From Eubacterium sp. (GTDB lineage Bacteria; Bacillota; Clostridia; Eubacteriales; Eubacteriaceae): DNA of 46,078 nt. The stretch is from the NCBI GenBank assembly GCA_030524435.1, contig JAUNGS010000006.1, positions 15,684 through 61,761 of the forward strand, read 5' to 3'. Positions within the stretch are counted from its first letter, which is position 1; the number at the start of each line of letters is the position of its first letter. The position numbers and the translations under genes were made by a program. Below, piece after piece: positions 1-7,689 of this stretch. The notes beneath the pieces were generated by a model. The model was not told the DNA's origin and did not search any database. It was given only the letters and a program-made list of their open reading frames with translations.

Positions 1-258
1 GCCCTTGACCATGTGTTCAGACACCAGCTCTGCCACGTCGCTGGCTTCCACACGGCTGTAGAAGGTCCCCTCGGGATAGACGATGACCACAGGACCCAGC
101 TCGCACAGACCGAAGCAGCCGGTGACGACGATTTCAACCTCGTCCATGAGATCGTGCTTGAGCAATTCTTTTTTGAATTCCTTCACCAGCGTTGCAGAAC
201 CGGAGGATGTACAGCCTGTACCTCCACAGAGCAAAATTTGCGAACGTTTAAATGCCAT
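1..258 (-). CDS. hydB: NADH-binding subunit of electron-bifurcating [FeFe] hydrogenase, HydB/NuoF-like (N-terminal part)
   Basis: Only the first 86 residues lie in the window; the gene runs off the left edge. They form the thioredoxin-like [2Fe-2S] domain that begins HydB/NuoF-type flavoproteins, with ligand cysteines at C11 and C16 (CGGTGC) and C48 and C52 (GCFGLC). In the family the missing remainder carries the FMN/NADH site and a C-terminal ferredoxin part, and the complex couples NADH and ferredoxin to H2. A GGAGG lies 8 bases before the ATG at 258, and the gene follows hydD by 12 bases, so it is cotranscribed with hydC-hydE-hydD. By analogy with the Acetobacterium woodii order, hydA is expected just beyond the edge. 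Confidence 0.9.
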   Translation of the reverse strand, partial: MAFKRSQILLCGGTGCTSSGSATLVKEFKKELLKHDLMDEVEIVVTGCFGLCELGPVVIVYPEGTFYSRVEASDVAELVSEHMVKG

Positions 259-270
259 AGAACTGCCTCC

Positions 271-669
271 TTACGCTTTCTTAACCGGATCGATAATCTT
301 GTCATCGACGACGGTCATGGTGTACTCTTCAACGATCTTGCCGCCGGTCAGGTGCTCCTCTACGATTCTGGTCACCTTTTCGGGGTCCATTTTAACGTAG
401 GTCACCTTTTCGCCGTTGGGCGGATATACCTCGACGATGGGCTCCAGCCTGCAGACGCCGATGCAGCCCGTCTGGGCGACGGTGACATCCTTGAGTCCCT
501 TGGCTTCAACCTCTTCCATCAGCTTAACCATGACCGGGCGGGCGCCGGCAGCAATGCCGCAGGTCGCCATCCCCACAACGACACGATAGCCATCCTTACC
601 CTTGCGTAAGTTGATCTCTTCTAATTTCTTGTTTCTTATAGCTCTCAGCTCTTCAAGCGATTTTTTCAT
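271..669 (-). CDS. hydD: Thioredoxin-like ferredoxin-fold hydrogenase subunit, HydD-like
   Basis: This 132-residue protein has the thioredoxin-like [2Fe-2S] fold seen in the N-terminal domain of HydB, but only three candidate ligand cysteines: C37 (ATCGIAAGA), C69 and C73 (GCIGVC). The usual second cysteine of the first pair is absent, so a complete [2Fe-2S] cluster is doubtful. Its place between the HydE ATPase and hydB matches hydD of the Acetobacterium woodii hydCEDBA operon, and the symbol is given on that positional basis. It starts two bases after the HydE stop codon, which implies translational coupling. The role in the complex is inferred, not visible in the sequence. Confidence 0.8.
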   Translation of the reverse strand: MKKSLEELRAIRNKKLEEINLRKGKDGYRVVVGMATCGIAAGARPVMVKLMEEVEAKGLKDVTVAQTGCIGVCRLEPIVEVYPPNGEKVTYVKMDPEKVTRIVEEHLTGGKIVEEYTMTVVDDKIIDPVKKA

Positions 670-671
670 GA

Positions 672-1220
672 TTACTCCTCCATAATTTCCCCTAAGCCCT
701 CTTCCACATAGCCGCGTATCCAGTTCAGAATGTCGGGATCTCCCAGAAGGCTGTCCTCCTGAAGGATCTCCTTGATCTCACGGCTGTCAAAGGCGAAGGT
801 CTTTTGATTATAACGATGCAGGTACACCAGCTCCGCCTCACCAAAGGACATCAGCATGGTGATTACCGTATCCGGCATGTTGCCCAGGGGCATCCGGTCG
901 ATGTTGTCGTACTCGAAGGACGCGCTGACCCGCGTTCCCACACCGACCTCCGATTGAATGTCGAAGCTGCCGCCGCAGCCCTCGGCCGCCGATTTAAACA
1001 AAGGCAGCCCCAGCCCCACCCTTCTGGTGGTTCGGCTGGTGACGAAGGGATTGGTGATCTCCGGCAATATTTCCGGCGGAATACCGCTGCCGTCATCCTC
1101 CACGGTGATGGTCAGACGATTTTCCAAAACAGCCTCGTCGATGGTCAGACGAATGACCCGGGCGCCTGCCCGCACAGAATTCTGGGTAATGTCCAGAATA
1201 TGCAGCGCCAGCTCTTTCAT
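672..1220 (-). CDS. hydE: GHKL-type ATPase of the hydrogenase operon, HydE-like
   Basis: A stand-alone histidine-kinase-like ATPase domain of 182 residues. The N box is at about residues 10-20 (DITQNSVRAGA, N14), the G1 box at 41-47 (EDDGSGIP) and the glycine-rich lid at 68-73 (VGLGLPL). There is no dimerisation/phosphotransfer histidine domain, so it is not an ordinary sensor kinase. It sits between hydC and hydD, the position of hydE in A. woodii, where the product is thought to be accessory rather than a catalytic subunit. A regulatory or assembly role is inferred. It could be named an ATP-binding protein if the operon context is ignored. Confidence 0.8.
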   Translation of the reverse strand: MKELALHILDITQNSVRAGARVIRLTIDEAVLENRLTITVEDDGSGIPPEILPEITNPFVTSRTTRRVGLGLPLFKSAAEGCGGSFDIQSEVGVGTRVSASFEYDNIDRMPLGNMPDTVITMLMSFGEAELVYLHRYNQKTFAFDSREIKEILQEDSLLGDPDILNWIRGYVEEGLGEIMEE

Positions 1221-1228
1221 CGTTTACA

Positions 1229-1699
1229 TCAATAATTTTCAAGAATTCCAGGAACCTCTGCCGGCGTCAGACGTCCGTACACGTCCTCGTTGATGCTCAT
1301 AACCGGCGCGAGACCGCAGGCGCCCACACAGCGGGTGGCGTCCACAGAAAATTTGCCATCCTCGGTGGTATCGCCAACGGCGGTGCCCAGCACCTCATTG
1401 ACCTTATCTAAAATCCCCTGGGATCCCTTGACGTAGCAGGCCGTCCCCAGGCATACCCCAATTTTGTATTTTCCCTTGGGTTTCAGGGTGAACTGGGAAT
1501 AAAAGGTTGCCACACCGTAGACCTCCGTCAATGGAATGTCCAGCTCGTCGGCAATCGTTTCCTGAAGCTCAATGGGCAGGTAACCGTATTTTTCCTGGGT
1601 TTCCTGAAGAATCTGCATCAGGCAGCCAGGAACATCGCGGTGCTTTAAAACGATTTCTTTAACCACATCTAAATTGTCGATTGATACTAATTCAGCCAA
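1229..1699 (-). CDS. hydC: NuoE-like [2Fe-2S] subunit of electron-bifurcating hydrogenase, HydC
   Basis: A 156-residue NuoE/HydC protein that carries the [2Fe-2S] cluster next to the HydB flavin. The cluster ligands are visible as C83 and C88 (CLGTAC) and C124 and C128 (CVGAC). The helical NuoE domain comes first and includes the family motif YGVATFYSQF. The start is TTG at 1699: a strong GGAGGAG lies about 5 bases upstream and no ATG fits the family N-terminus. It is the first gene of the hyd operon, with its own promoter in the gap to the PHP gene, and the next gene follows after 8 bases. Confidence 0.92.
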   Translation of the reverse strand: MAELVSIDNLDVVKEIVLKHRDVPGCLMQILQETQEKYGYLPIELQETIADELDIPLTEVYGVATFYSQFTLKPKGKYKIGVCLGTACYVKGSQGILDKVNEVLGTAVGDTTEDGKFSVDATRCVGACGLAPVMSINEDVYGRLTPAEVPGILENY

Positions 1700-1757
1700 C
1701 TTTACTCCTCCTCATCCATTCGAGTTTTTTTAGAATTTACTCAAACTTTCTAAAAAT

Positions 1758-1766
1758 ATTATAGCA
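1758..1766 (-). promoter_or_regulatory. Extended -10 promoter of the hydC operon
   Basis: On the minus strand the gap holds TGCTATAAT, a TGn extended -10 element with a consensus TATAAT. No good -35 hexamer is seen 16-18 bases upstream. The start point would be near 1750, giving a 50-base untranslated leader that ends in the GGAGGAG site of hydC. Confidence 0.65.
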
Positions 1767-1883
1767 TAATCCCCCCTGGCTCATCTTGTTTTTCGAATGT
1801 AAACTTTTACCATAAATTTCCGATTTGACAGGAAAACACCTGTATATACTGGCAAATTTTTACTCTTTCTGCCAGAAAACATC

Positions 1884-1932
1884 AAAAAAGAAGTGAAAAT
1901 TTTCATTTTGAAGGCGATTTCCACTTCTTTCC
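1884..1932 (-). terminator. Intrinsic terminator after the sensory-hydrogenase cluster
   Basis: Minus-strand stem AAGAAGTGGAAAT pairs with ATTTTCACTTCTT (13 pairs including one G-U) and is followed by a run of T. It separates the upstream PHP/sensory cluster from the hydC promoter. The rest of the 250-base gap shows nothing else I can identify. Confidence 0.75.
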
Positions 1933-1950
1933 TGACAATTTATTACTTTT

Positions 1951-2670
1951 TTACTGCAGATGCCGCAGCAATGTCGTTTTTTGCAGGTCCTCCAGCTCCA
2001 AAAAGTACTCCCGCTCGGCAATGTCCTCCAGCTGATGGGCGTCGGAGCCGTGGATCATTTTGTAGGGCTTAAAAAAGCGAAAGCTTTTTTTCGCCGTCTC
2101 GAAATCCATGGCCTTGGAGATCTCCACGGTGCCCACCGGCAGCTCCGGCGGCACAAAGCCCAGGGAGGCCACGATGCTGTAGGTCTTTCGGTCGATGTGG
2201 GCGGGCACAATGATCCCCCCCAAGGCCGTCACCTCCCAGGCCAGGTCGTCCACGCTGAGATCCGTGGCGGAAATCAAAAGCTTATCCACCTCCCCCACAA
2301 TCTCGTCCTCAGCATCCATGATGTACTGGGGACCAAAAAAATCCACCCGATTGGGAATGTCCGGCAGGTGCTCGTAGAGCAGGGCGTCCAGGGCCATGGC
2401 CTGACTGAGGTCTGCGAAGTAGGCCAGCACGTGGGCCTCCTCTTTGGTTGTCACCTCGATGCCCGGCAGCACACAGAGGCCTGCACCCTTGGCGGCCTCC
2501 ACCACCGCCGGCAGATTCTTGGCGGTATTGTGGTCCGTCACTGCGATGTAGTCCAGCTCCTTGATCAGGGCCATGTTGACAATGTTGTTGGGGGTCATAT
2601 CCTCGCCGCCGCAGGGGGACAGCACCGAGTGAATGTGAAGATCCACCGCGGTTTTGTTCCCGGAGGCCAT
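1951..2670 (-). CDS. PHP-domain phosphoesterase-like protein of the hydrogenase cluster
   Basis: A 239-residue PHP-superfamily protein. The metal-binding signature DLHIHS is near the N-terminus (H12, H14), followed by VTDHN around residue 50 and a C-terminal HGSDAH motif. PHP proteins bind two or three metals and hydrolyse phosphate esters; the substrate is unknown. The ATG at 2670 is preferred because it follows the upstream stop by one base. A GTG at 2682 is also possible but has AGAAGG directly against it. It is the last gene of the cluster starting at 5132. Such PHP genes commonly accompany putative sensory [FeFe] hydrogenases, which suggests a signalling role. Confidence 0.82.
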   Translation of the reverse strand: MASGNKTAVDLHIHSVLSPCGGEDMTPNNIVNMALIKELDYIAVTDHNTAKNLPAVVEAAKGAGLCVLPGIEVTTKEEAHVLAYFADLSQAMALDALLYEHLPDIPNRVDFFGPQYIMDAEDEIVGEVDKLLISATDLSVDDLAWEVTALGGIIVPAHIDRKTYSIVASLGFVPPELPVGTVEISKAMDFETAKKSFRFFKPYKMIHGSDAHQLEDIAEREYFLELEDLQKTTLLRHLQ

Positions 2671-2671
2671 C

Positions 2672-3007
2672 TCAGCCGACACCCTTCTGGCTCAGCAGAC
2701 AGCAGACCTGGTAAGCCGTCATCTCGGTGGTGAGCAGCGGAATGCCCTCCTCGGTGGCCTTGGCCAAGGTATCCCCTTCGATCTCAGCCCCCTCGGTGAC
2801 GATGATGCAGGCCATTTCCAAAAGGGTGGCCACGGCGACGATGTTTAAATGGGTCTGGATGGTCACCCAGGCGCAGCCCTCTCCGGCATTGGCCATGACC
2901 CAGCTCAGCAGATCCCCCACGTAGCCGCTTTGAATTTCCGCCTCCAGAGCCACCTCTGGGTTGGCGCATTGAAACCGTTCGTCCGATAATAAATCCTTTA
3001 CCTTCAT
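2672..3007 (-). CDS. Small DRTGG-like regulatory domain protein
   Basis: A 111-residue single-domain protein starting MKVKDLLSD. It resembles the DRTGG domain protein at 4773-5132 in length and in its alternating helix/strand pattern (for example VTEGAEIEGDTLAKATEEGIPLLTTEMTAYQV). It starts 3 bases after the hydrogenase-like gene, with the SD sequence inside that gene's end. DRTGG domains occur in proteins with CBS or phosphotransacetylase domains and are thought to be ligand-binding or regulatory; the ligand is unknown. It is probably a partner of the sensory hydrogenase rather than an enzyme. Confidence 0.72.
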   Translation of the reverse strand: MKVKDLLSDERFQCANPEVALEAEIQSGYVGDLLSWVMANAGEGCAWVTIQTHLNIVAVATLLEMACIIVTEGAEIEGDTLAKATEEGIPLLTTEMTAYQVCCLLSQKGVG

Positions 3008-3010
3008 TCC

Positions 3011-4354
3011 TTAATCCTCACCTTTCTCACTATTTTCCATGGGATGCCCCACCTGTAAAAGCTCACTGGTCAGGTTGGACAGCTCCAGCACCCGATCCTT
3101 GAGCACAAACACACAGTCGATTTCCCGGGCCTCCCCCATGACGATATCCTCGGCCAAAGCTCTGCAGCCCGGGGCGCCGCAGGAGCCGCAGTCTAAACCC
3201 GGCAGCTTGTGCTCCAGGGCCTCGATGGCCTGCATCTTCTCGATGGCTCGGTTCATATCCTCATCAAGAGGCCTTCTCTCCCTGGGGAAGAGCTTCTCCT
3301 TCTGGTGCATCATCCCCGAGTTGTACATGTTCTTGACGTAGGCCTCGTCCAGATGGCGGTTGGAGTCCATCCGCTCCTTTTCTGCCCGCTCGTGGAGGTA
3401 CATCTTGGCCACAAAATTATTTTCCACCGTCAGGCAGCCGCCGACGCAGCCCCCCAAACAGGCCAGCCCCTCGAAAAAGTCGATGTTTTCCAGCTTGCCG
3501 CATTCGATTTCCTCCAGCACCTTGATGACGTTGGAGATGCCGTCCACGTGGAGCACCTTCTTGTTTTTGATATAGCTGCTCTCCCCGCCGGAGATGGCCC
3601 AGCTAAAGCCGTCGGCCGTGGAGTTGTGGATCATCGGATCCTCCTCCACCGTCTTCATGGCCGAAAGCAGTCTGGTGTAAATATCCTTGATGCCGATGGC
3701 CCCGTTGATGGTGGCCATGATATCGTCGCTGGGCAGGGGGTTACTGACCTCCGTGGCCTTGGCGGCGCAGGGGGTAATAAAGAAAATACCGATGTCCTCA
3801 TTTTTGAGGCCCTGCATTTCCATCAGCCGTTTTCTGGTGATTCTGGCCGTCAGACCCATGGGGGCCTTGAGGCGGCTGATGCTTCCCGTCAGCTCCGGAA
3901 AGCGGAATTGAATCAGCTTGGACACCGCCGGACAGGCCGAGGAGATCATGGGCTTGGGATAATGCTTGGCCTTGAACTCGTACTTGATGGCCCGGCCGAT
4001 GATCTCGGCGCCGTAGGCCACCTCCACCACCTCGTCAAAGCCCAGGCTTTTTAGCCCTGACAGAATCCGCTCGATGCTGTACTTGGGCTTAAACTGCCCC
4101 AGCAGAGAGGGTGCGGGGATGGCCACATTGTATTTAAAGTTTTCAAGCTTATCCAGGGCGTCCGTCCGCGCCATCTTGGCGTGGTGGGGGCAGACCCGGA
4201 TACACTCACCGCAGTCGATACACTTGGACTCGATGATTCTGGCCTTGCCCTCCCGCACCCGGATGGCCCCTGTGGGACAGGATCTCAGGCAGGTGGTGCA
4301 GCCCAGACATTTATCCCTGTCTAAATAGACAGAGTGCAATAATTTATCCATCAT
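3011..4354 (-). CDS. Putative sensory [FeFe] hydrogenase (HydS-like) with C-terminal 4Fe-4S domain
   Basis: A 447-residue protein. Residues 16-55 form a two-[4Fe-4S] ferredoxin (C16, C19, C22, C26 and C45, C48, C51, C55). Residues 75-310 are an [FeFe]-hydrogenase H-cluster domain whose three cysteine motifs are present but altered: SSACP at 138-142 (C141 kept, the preceding proton-relay Cys replaced by A140), TPCAAKATE at 194-202 (C196), and ACLGGC at 298-303 (C299, C303). A C-terminal RnfB/CODH-type 4Fe-4S domain uses C389, C392, C397 and C414. The Cys-to-Ala change is a hallmark of putative sensory hydrogenases with low turnover. With its ATPase, DRTGG and PHP neighbours it probably senses H2 or redox state rather than producing H2. 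Confidence 0.85.
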   Translation of the reverse strand: MMDKLLHSVYLDRDKCLGCTTCLRSCPTGAIRVREGKARIIESKCIDCGECIRVCPHHAKMARTDALDKLENFKYNVAIPAPSLLGQFKPKYSIERILSGLKSLGFDEVVEVAYGAEIIGRAIKYEFKAKHYPKPMISSACPAVSKLIQFRFPELTGSISRLKAPMGLTARITRKRLMEMQGLKNEDIGIFFITPCAAKATEVSNPLPSDDIMATINGAIGIKDIYTRLLSAMKTVEEDPMIHNSTADGFSWAISGGESSYIKNKKVLHVDGISNVIKVLEEIECGKLENIDFFEGLACLGGCVGGCLTVENNFVAKMYLHERAEKERMDSNRHLDEAYVKNMYNSGMMHQKEKLFPRERRPLDEDMNRAIEKMQAIEALEHKLPGLDCGSCGAPGCRALAEDIVMGEAREIDCVFVLKDRVLELSNLTSELLQVGHPMENSEKGED

Positions 4355-4366
4355 ATCACCTCAGGC

Positions 4367-4783
4367 TCACAGCTTGAAAACCATTTTGATTTTTGTGCCC
4401 TCGCCGACCACCGAGTGGATTTCAAAGCCGTCTGCATTCTTTTCCATATTCGGCAGCCCCATACCGGCGCCGAAGCCCATCTCCCGGGCCTCGCTGCTGG
4501 CGGTGGAGTAGCCCTCAGTCATGGCAAGATCCAAATTAGGAATCCCCGGGCCCACGTCCTCAAGCCTTAGGACAACGTTTTCATTATCGACCTCAAGGAT
4601 AATCCTGCCGCCATCGGAATGGATGGCCAGATTGATTTCCCCCTCGTAGCCGGCAATGGCGATTCTTCGGATGGTCTTGCTGCCGATGCCCAGCTGCTGT
4701 AAGCTTCTCTTTATTTTCCGGGAGGCTTCCCCGGCCTTCTCAAAATCTCCCCGGGCCACGTCAAATTCTAATTTATAGCTCAT
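4367..4783 (-). CDS. Anti-sigma-factor-like GHKL ATP-binding protein
   Basis: A 138-residue stand-alone HATPase_c protein of the SpoIIAB/RsbW type. The N box is AGYEGEINLAIH (about residues 44-55), the G1 box DVGPGIP (about 97-103) and the lid GFGAGMGLPN (about 123-132). It overlaps the upstream DRTGG gene by 11 bases and lies 12 bases before the sensory hydrogenase gene. Such proteins act as protein kinases or partner-switching factors. Here it is likely the output module of the sensory hydrogenase, which is inference from context. No anti-anti-sigma partner is seen. Confidence 0.8.
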   Translation of the reverse strand: MSYKLEFDVARGDFEKAGEASRKIKRSLQQLGIGSKTIRRIAIAGYEGEINLAIHSDGGRIILEVDNENVVLRLEDVGPGIPNLDLAMTEGYSTASSEAREMGFGAGMGLPNMEKNADGFEIHSVVGEGTKIKMVFKL

Positions 4784-5132
4784 CTTTCGGCTCTGCCCCC
4801 TTTAACCCATTGTGATAGAGGATACCACAGGCCTCAAACAGCGGATAATCCGTCGTCATGATCAGCATGTCGATCTCCTTTGCCATGTCCAGAAGCTCCT
4901 GGTTTGGCAGCTTATTTCTCACAAAAACGATGCTGTTCATACAGGCCATGTCCGCCGTGTTGATCACCTGCTTGTTGACCAGCCCGGTCAAAAGCAGCCC
5001 GTCCTCCTTGGCGTAGCGCAGCACATCACTCATGAGATCACAGCCGCAGGCCACGTAGACCTCATCCTCCAGGTGTCCCTCTCCCGTAAGCACCCTGGCG
5101 TTCAGCAATTCTCTAATGTCTTTTAGTTTCAT
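4773..5132 (-). CDS. DRTGG domain protein, first gene of the sensory hydrogenase cluster
   Basis: A 119-residue protein made of one DRTGG-type domain: N-terminal MKLKDIRELLNARVLTGEG, then a core VYVACGCDLMSDVLRYA and the turn TGLVNKQVINTADMA. It is followed by the ATPase with an 11-base overlap. GGGGAG lies 5 bases before the ATG at 5132. This is the first gene of the five-gene cluster. No clear promoter was found in the 127-base gap, which also holds the terminator of the upstream unit. The function is regulatory by family and unknown in detail. Confidence 0.8.
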   Translation of the reverse strand: MKLKDIRELLNARVLTGEGHLEDEVYVACGCDLMSDVLRYAKEDGLLLTGLVNKQVINTADMACMNSIVFVRNKLPNQELLDMAKEIDMLIMTTDYPLFEACGILYHNGLKGAEPKDEL

Positions 5133-5171
5133 ATATACTCCCCAGATTTTTTAGCGGTCGCCCGCCCTTTT

Positions 5172-5234
5172 ATAAAAAAGTCAGGCAGACATGAAATCTC
5201 CGGACTGTGCCGTTTTTTCACCGTCATGCCTGAC
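5172..5234 (-). terminator. Intrinsic terminator of the yhaO-yhaN-like unit
   Basis: On the minus strand GTCAGGCATGA pairs with TCAT...GCCTGAC across a 4-base bulge and a long loop, followed at once by TTTTTTATAAAA. It ends the nuclease/ATPase operon before the DRTGG gene. Confidence 0.65.
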
Positions 5235-5259
5235 AATTTGCACTATATTACCTCTGTTT

Positions 5260-7689
5260 TTATAAAAGAATGCCGCTGTAGCTCAGCCCGGTGCTGTCGA
5301 GAATCCGCTTTTCGTCGCCGCCCTCGGTAAAGAGCAGCACCTGACGGTCTGCGCTGAGCTTCCAGAGGGATCCCAGAACCGCTTTTTTGCGTTCAAGACC
5401 GTAATTCACGAAGGGATCGTCCAGAACCAGGGGCAGGGCTGCCTCCTGGCGGGATCCGTCCTCCAGGCCAAAGCGCAGTGCAAAATAGATCTGATCGATG
5501 ACCTTGCCGTCCAGCTGGCTGATGGGCACATACCGTCCGGTTTCAGGCAGCTGAACCTCGATGTTGAAATGCTCGTCGATGACCACGGTATCGTAGTGTC
5601 CGGTGATCTGCTTAAGGAGTGCGCCGATGCGCTGCTCCAGGGCAGACATGTCCACAGTTTTCATGCCGCCCTCCAGGCGCGCGATGACCGCCGCAGCCTT
5701 GTCGCAGGCCTGGACATCCTGGTCACAGAAAGCCATGGCATTTTTTAGGGTCTCGATCTGTTCGCGAATCGACGCCGGGCTTACGGCCATGCCGCTGAGG
5801 TGATCCCTTTCCATTCTGAGGCGCTTGATCTCCTCGTTGAAGGCATAGATGGCCTCCCGGGCCCGGATCTCCTCGCCCTTGGAGGAAATCATGAGGACGG
5901 GGTTGTCGTCGGTGATTTCCACCGGCAGCTCCGGAATATCCCCCAGCGCCGCCAGACTTTTGCGGTTGTCCTCCAGCAGATCCTGGAGCTTTTCGTACTC
6001 GCCGCGCTTTTCACAGGCATCGCCGTAGGCTTCCACATCCTCGACGCCGGCGGCCTGAAGCTCATCGGCAAAATCCATTTTGAAGCTTTCCATATCCCGC
6101 TCGACCTTGGTCAGCTCCGCCCGTTTGTTTTCCAGCTGTGTCACAAAGAGGCTTTCCTCCATGGTCAGCTTTTCAAGGCGGGTAAAGATTCTTTCGACCT
6201 TCTGAACAAAGCGCTCGAACTCCTCGCCGTTGGCTCTGCCGTATTTTTTCAGGATGGCCGCCGCCGTCAGCGGCGCCTCGGGAGCCTCGGGCATCTCCTT
6301 CTCGATTTCCTCATCCTCAAAAATTTCATCCACCGCAGACAGGGCCTCGTCGTTGGCCGTTCTGTTCTGATACCAGAGCATGACGCCGCCGCCGAGAATC
6401 AGAACCCAGCCCACAAAGGCCACCGCAAACCAGGCAGCCCCCGAAAAGACCTCGCCCGGGTTGATTAAAGCCATGCCCACCACAAAGAGGCCGATGACCA
6501 TGGCCGCGATGACCACGGGGAAGGACAGGGTTCGCCCGCTGGGCGCCACCAGCTCCCCGGAGGCCTGGGGCTTGTCGACCCAGAATTCCTCCTCGGTCAT
6601 GGGGCTCTCCAGGGACGCCTTGTACTGCTTGTAATCCCGCTGAACATCGTAGCGGCTGAGGCCCTTGAGGCTCCTTCGGATCTGATCGCAGCGCCCGGTG
6701 ATTTCCTCGCACTTGCCCTCCAGCTCCGAAATCTCCTGCTTGAGGCTTTCACTGCGCTCTTTGGCCCCGGCCAGGTTGCTCTCGAGAATTTTTACCCGGC
6801 CGTACATCCTGGGATCGATCTGGGCACAGGGCCGCAGGGCCTCCAGGCGCTCTTCCAAAAACCGGCCCTCTTCCTCTAGGGCCGCGGCCTTATTGCGTAT
6901 CTCCTGGGCCGCCTTAAAGGCCTCGCTGTGCTGCTTTTGCCCCGCCGTCTGGATGCGCTCCCTGGCCATGGCAATTTTCTTTTTATACTGCTGTATCTTC
7001 ATCTGATTCGTCTGAATTCTGTCGAAGATCCGCTGGCTCTCCGTCAGGGCCTCCTGGAGCTCTGTCAGCTTCGCCTCAGCCTTTTCCCTGGGAACATCCG
7101 AGGGATTCATTTGGCCCAGGGCTTTTTTCTTGTCCTTGAGATAGGCCCGCACCCTGCCCAGGGCAAGACTCTCGTTTTCCTCCGCCGCCAGCTCCACAAG
7201 GCGCACATTGGCCTCCTGGGCCATATCCGCATCGGTTTTTCCGGCCATCTGGCGAATATTCACCGTGTTGTTGTAGATGGACGGTGTGATCTTCATTTCT
7301 CCCAGGGGCAGATTCTGATGGGTGACGCTGTCGTAGGGATAGAAGGCTGTGATGTCCTCGCCGCTTTCGTTATCGTAGATGGCTACGCCATCCTCGGCCT
7401 TTAAAAAATCGCGTTCGATGCGGATTTCCCGGCCAGAATCGTCCTCTAAAACGATGGCCCCGCAGTAGTGCGCACTATTCTGGGGTCTGTATTTTTCATA
7501 GGCTTCGGCGTAGGAGCCCTGCTTTCTGTAGGGTCTGTAGAAGCCGAAGAACATACCCTCGATGAAATGCTGCACCGTGGATTTGCCCGCCGCACTGGGG
7601 GCGTAGATTAAATTGAAGCCGTCGCTCAGCTCGATGGTTCTGTCTTGAAATTTGCCAAAGGACTGAAGCATTAACCTTTTGATTTTCAT
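5260..7689 (-). CDS. SbcC/YhaN-like AAA coiled-coil ATPase with a central membrane hairpin
   Basis: An 809-residue SMC/Rad50-class ATPase. The Walker A motif APSAAGKST is at residues 30-38, long coiled coils lie on both sides of the centre, and a C-terminal Walker B/D-loop LVLDDPFVNYG is at about 754-764. Residues ~385-440 contain two strongly hydrophobic segments (from FPVVIAAMVIGLFVVGMAL to WVLILGGGVMLWY) where a Rad50-type hinge would be, so the coil is predicted to be anchored in the membrane. The start ATG overlaps the stop of the upstream phosphoesterase by 4 bases. The pair resembles Bacillus YhaO-YhaN and the SbcD-SbcC nuclease, and a role in DNA end processing is inferred. Confidence 0.8.
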   Translation of the reverse strand: MKIKRLMLQSFGKFQDRTIELSDGFNLIYAPSAAGKSTVQHFIEGMFFGFYRPYRKQGSYAEAYEKYRPQNSAHYCGAIVLEDDSGREIRIERDFLKAEDGVAIYDNESGEDITAFYPYDSVTHQNLPLGEMKITPSIYNNTVNIRQMAGKTDADMAQEANVRLVELAAEENESLALGRVRAYLKDKKKALGQMNPSDVPREKAEAKLTELQEALTESQRIFDRIQTNQMKIQQYKKKIAMARERIQTAGQKQHSEAFKAAQEIRNKAAALEEEGRFLEERLEALRPCAQIDPRMYGRVKILESNLAGAKERSESLKQEISELEGKCEEITGRCDQIRRSLKGLSRYDVQRDYKQYKASLESPMTEEEFWVDKPQASGELVAPSGRTLSFPVVIAAMVIGLFVVGMALINPGEVFSGAAWFAVAFVGWVLILGGGVMLWYQNRTANDEALSAVDEIFEDEEIEKEMPEAPEAPLTAAAILKKYGRANGEEFERFVQKVERIFTRLEKLTMEESLFVTQLENKRAELTKVERDMESFKMDFADELQAAGVEDVEAYGDACEKRGEYEKLQDLLEDNRKSLAALGDIPELPVEITDDNPVLMISSKGEEIRAREAIYAFNEEIKRLRMERDHLSGMAVSPASIREQIETLKNAMAFCDQDVQACDKAAAVIARLEGGMKTVDMSALEQRIGALLKQITGHYDTVVIDEHFNIEVQLPETGRYVPISQLDGKVIDQIYFALRFGLEDGSRQEAALPLVLDDPFVNYGLERKKAVLGSLWKLSADRQVLLFTEGGDEKRILDSTGLSYSGILL

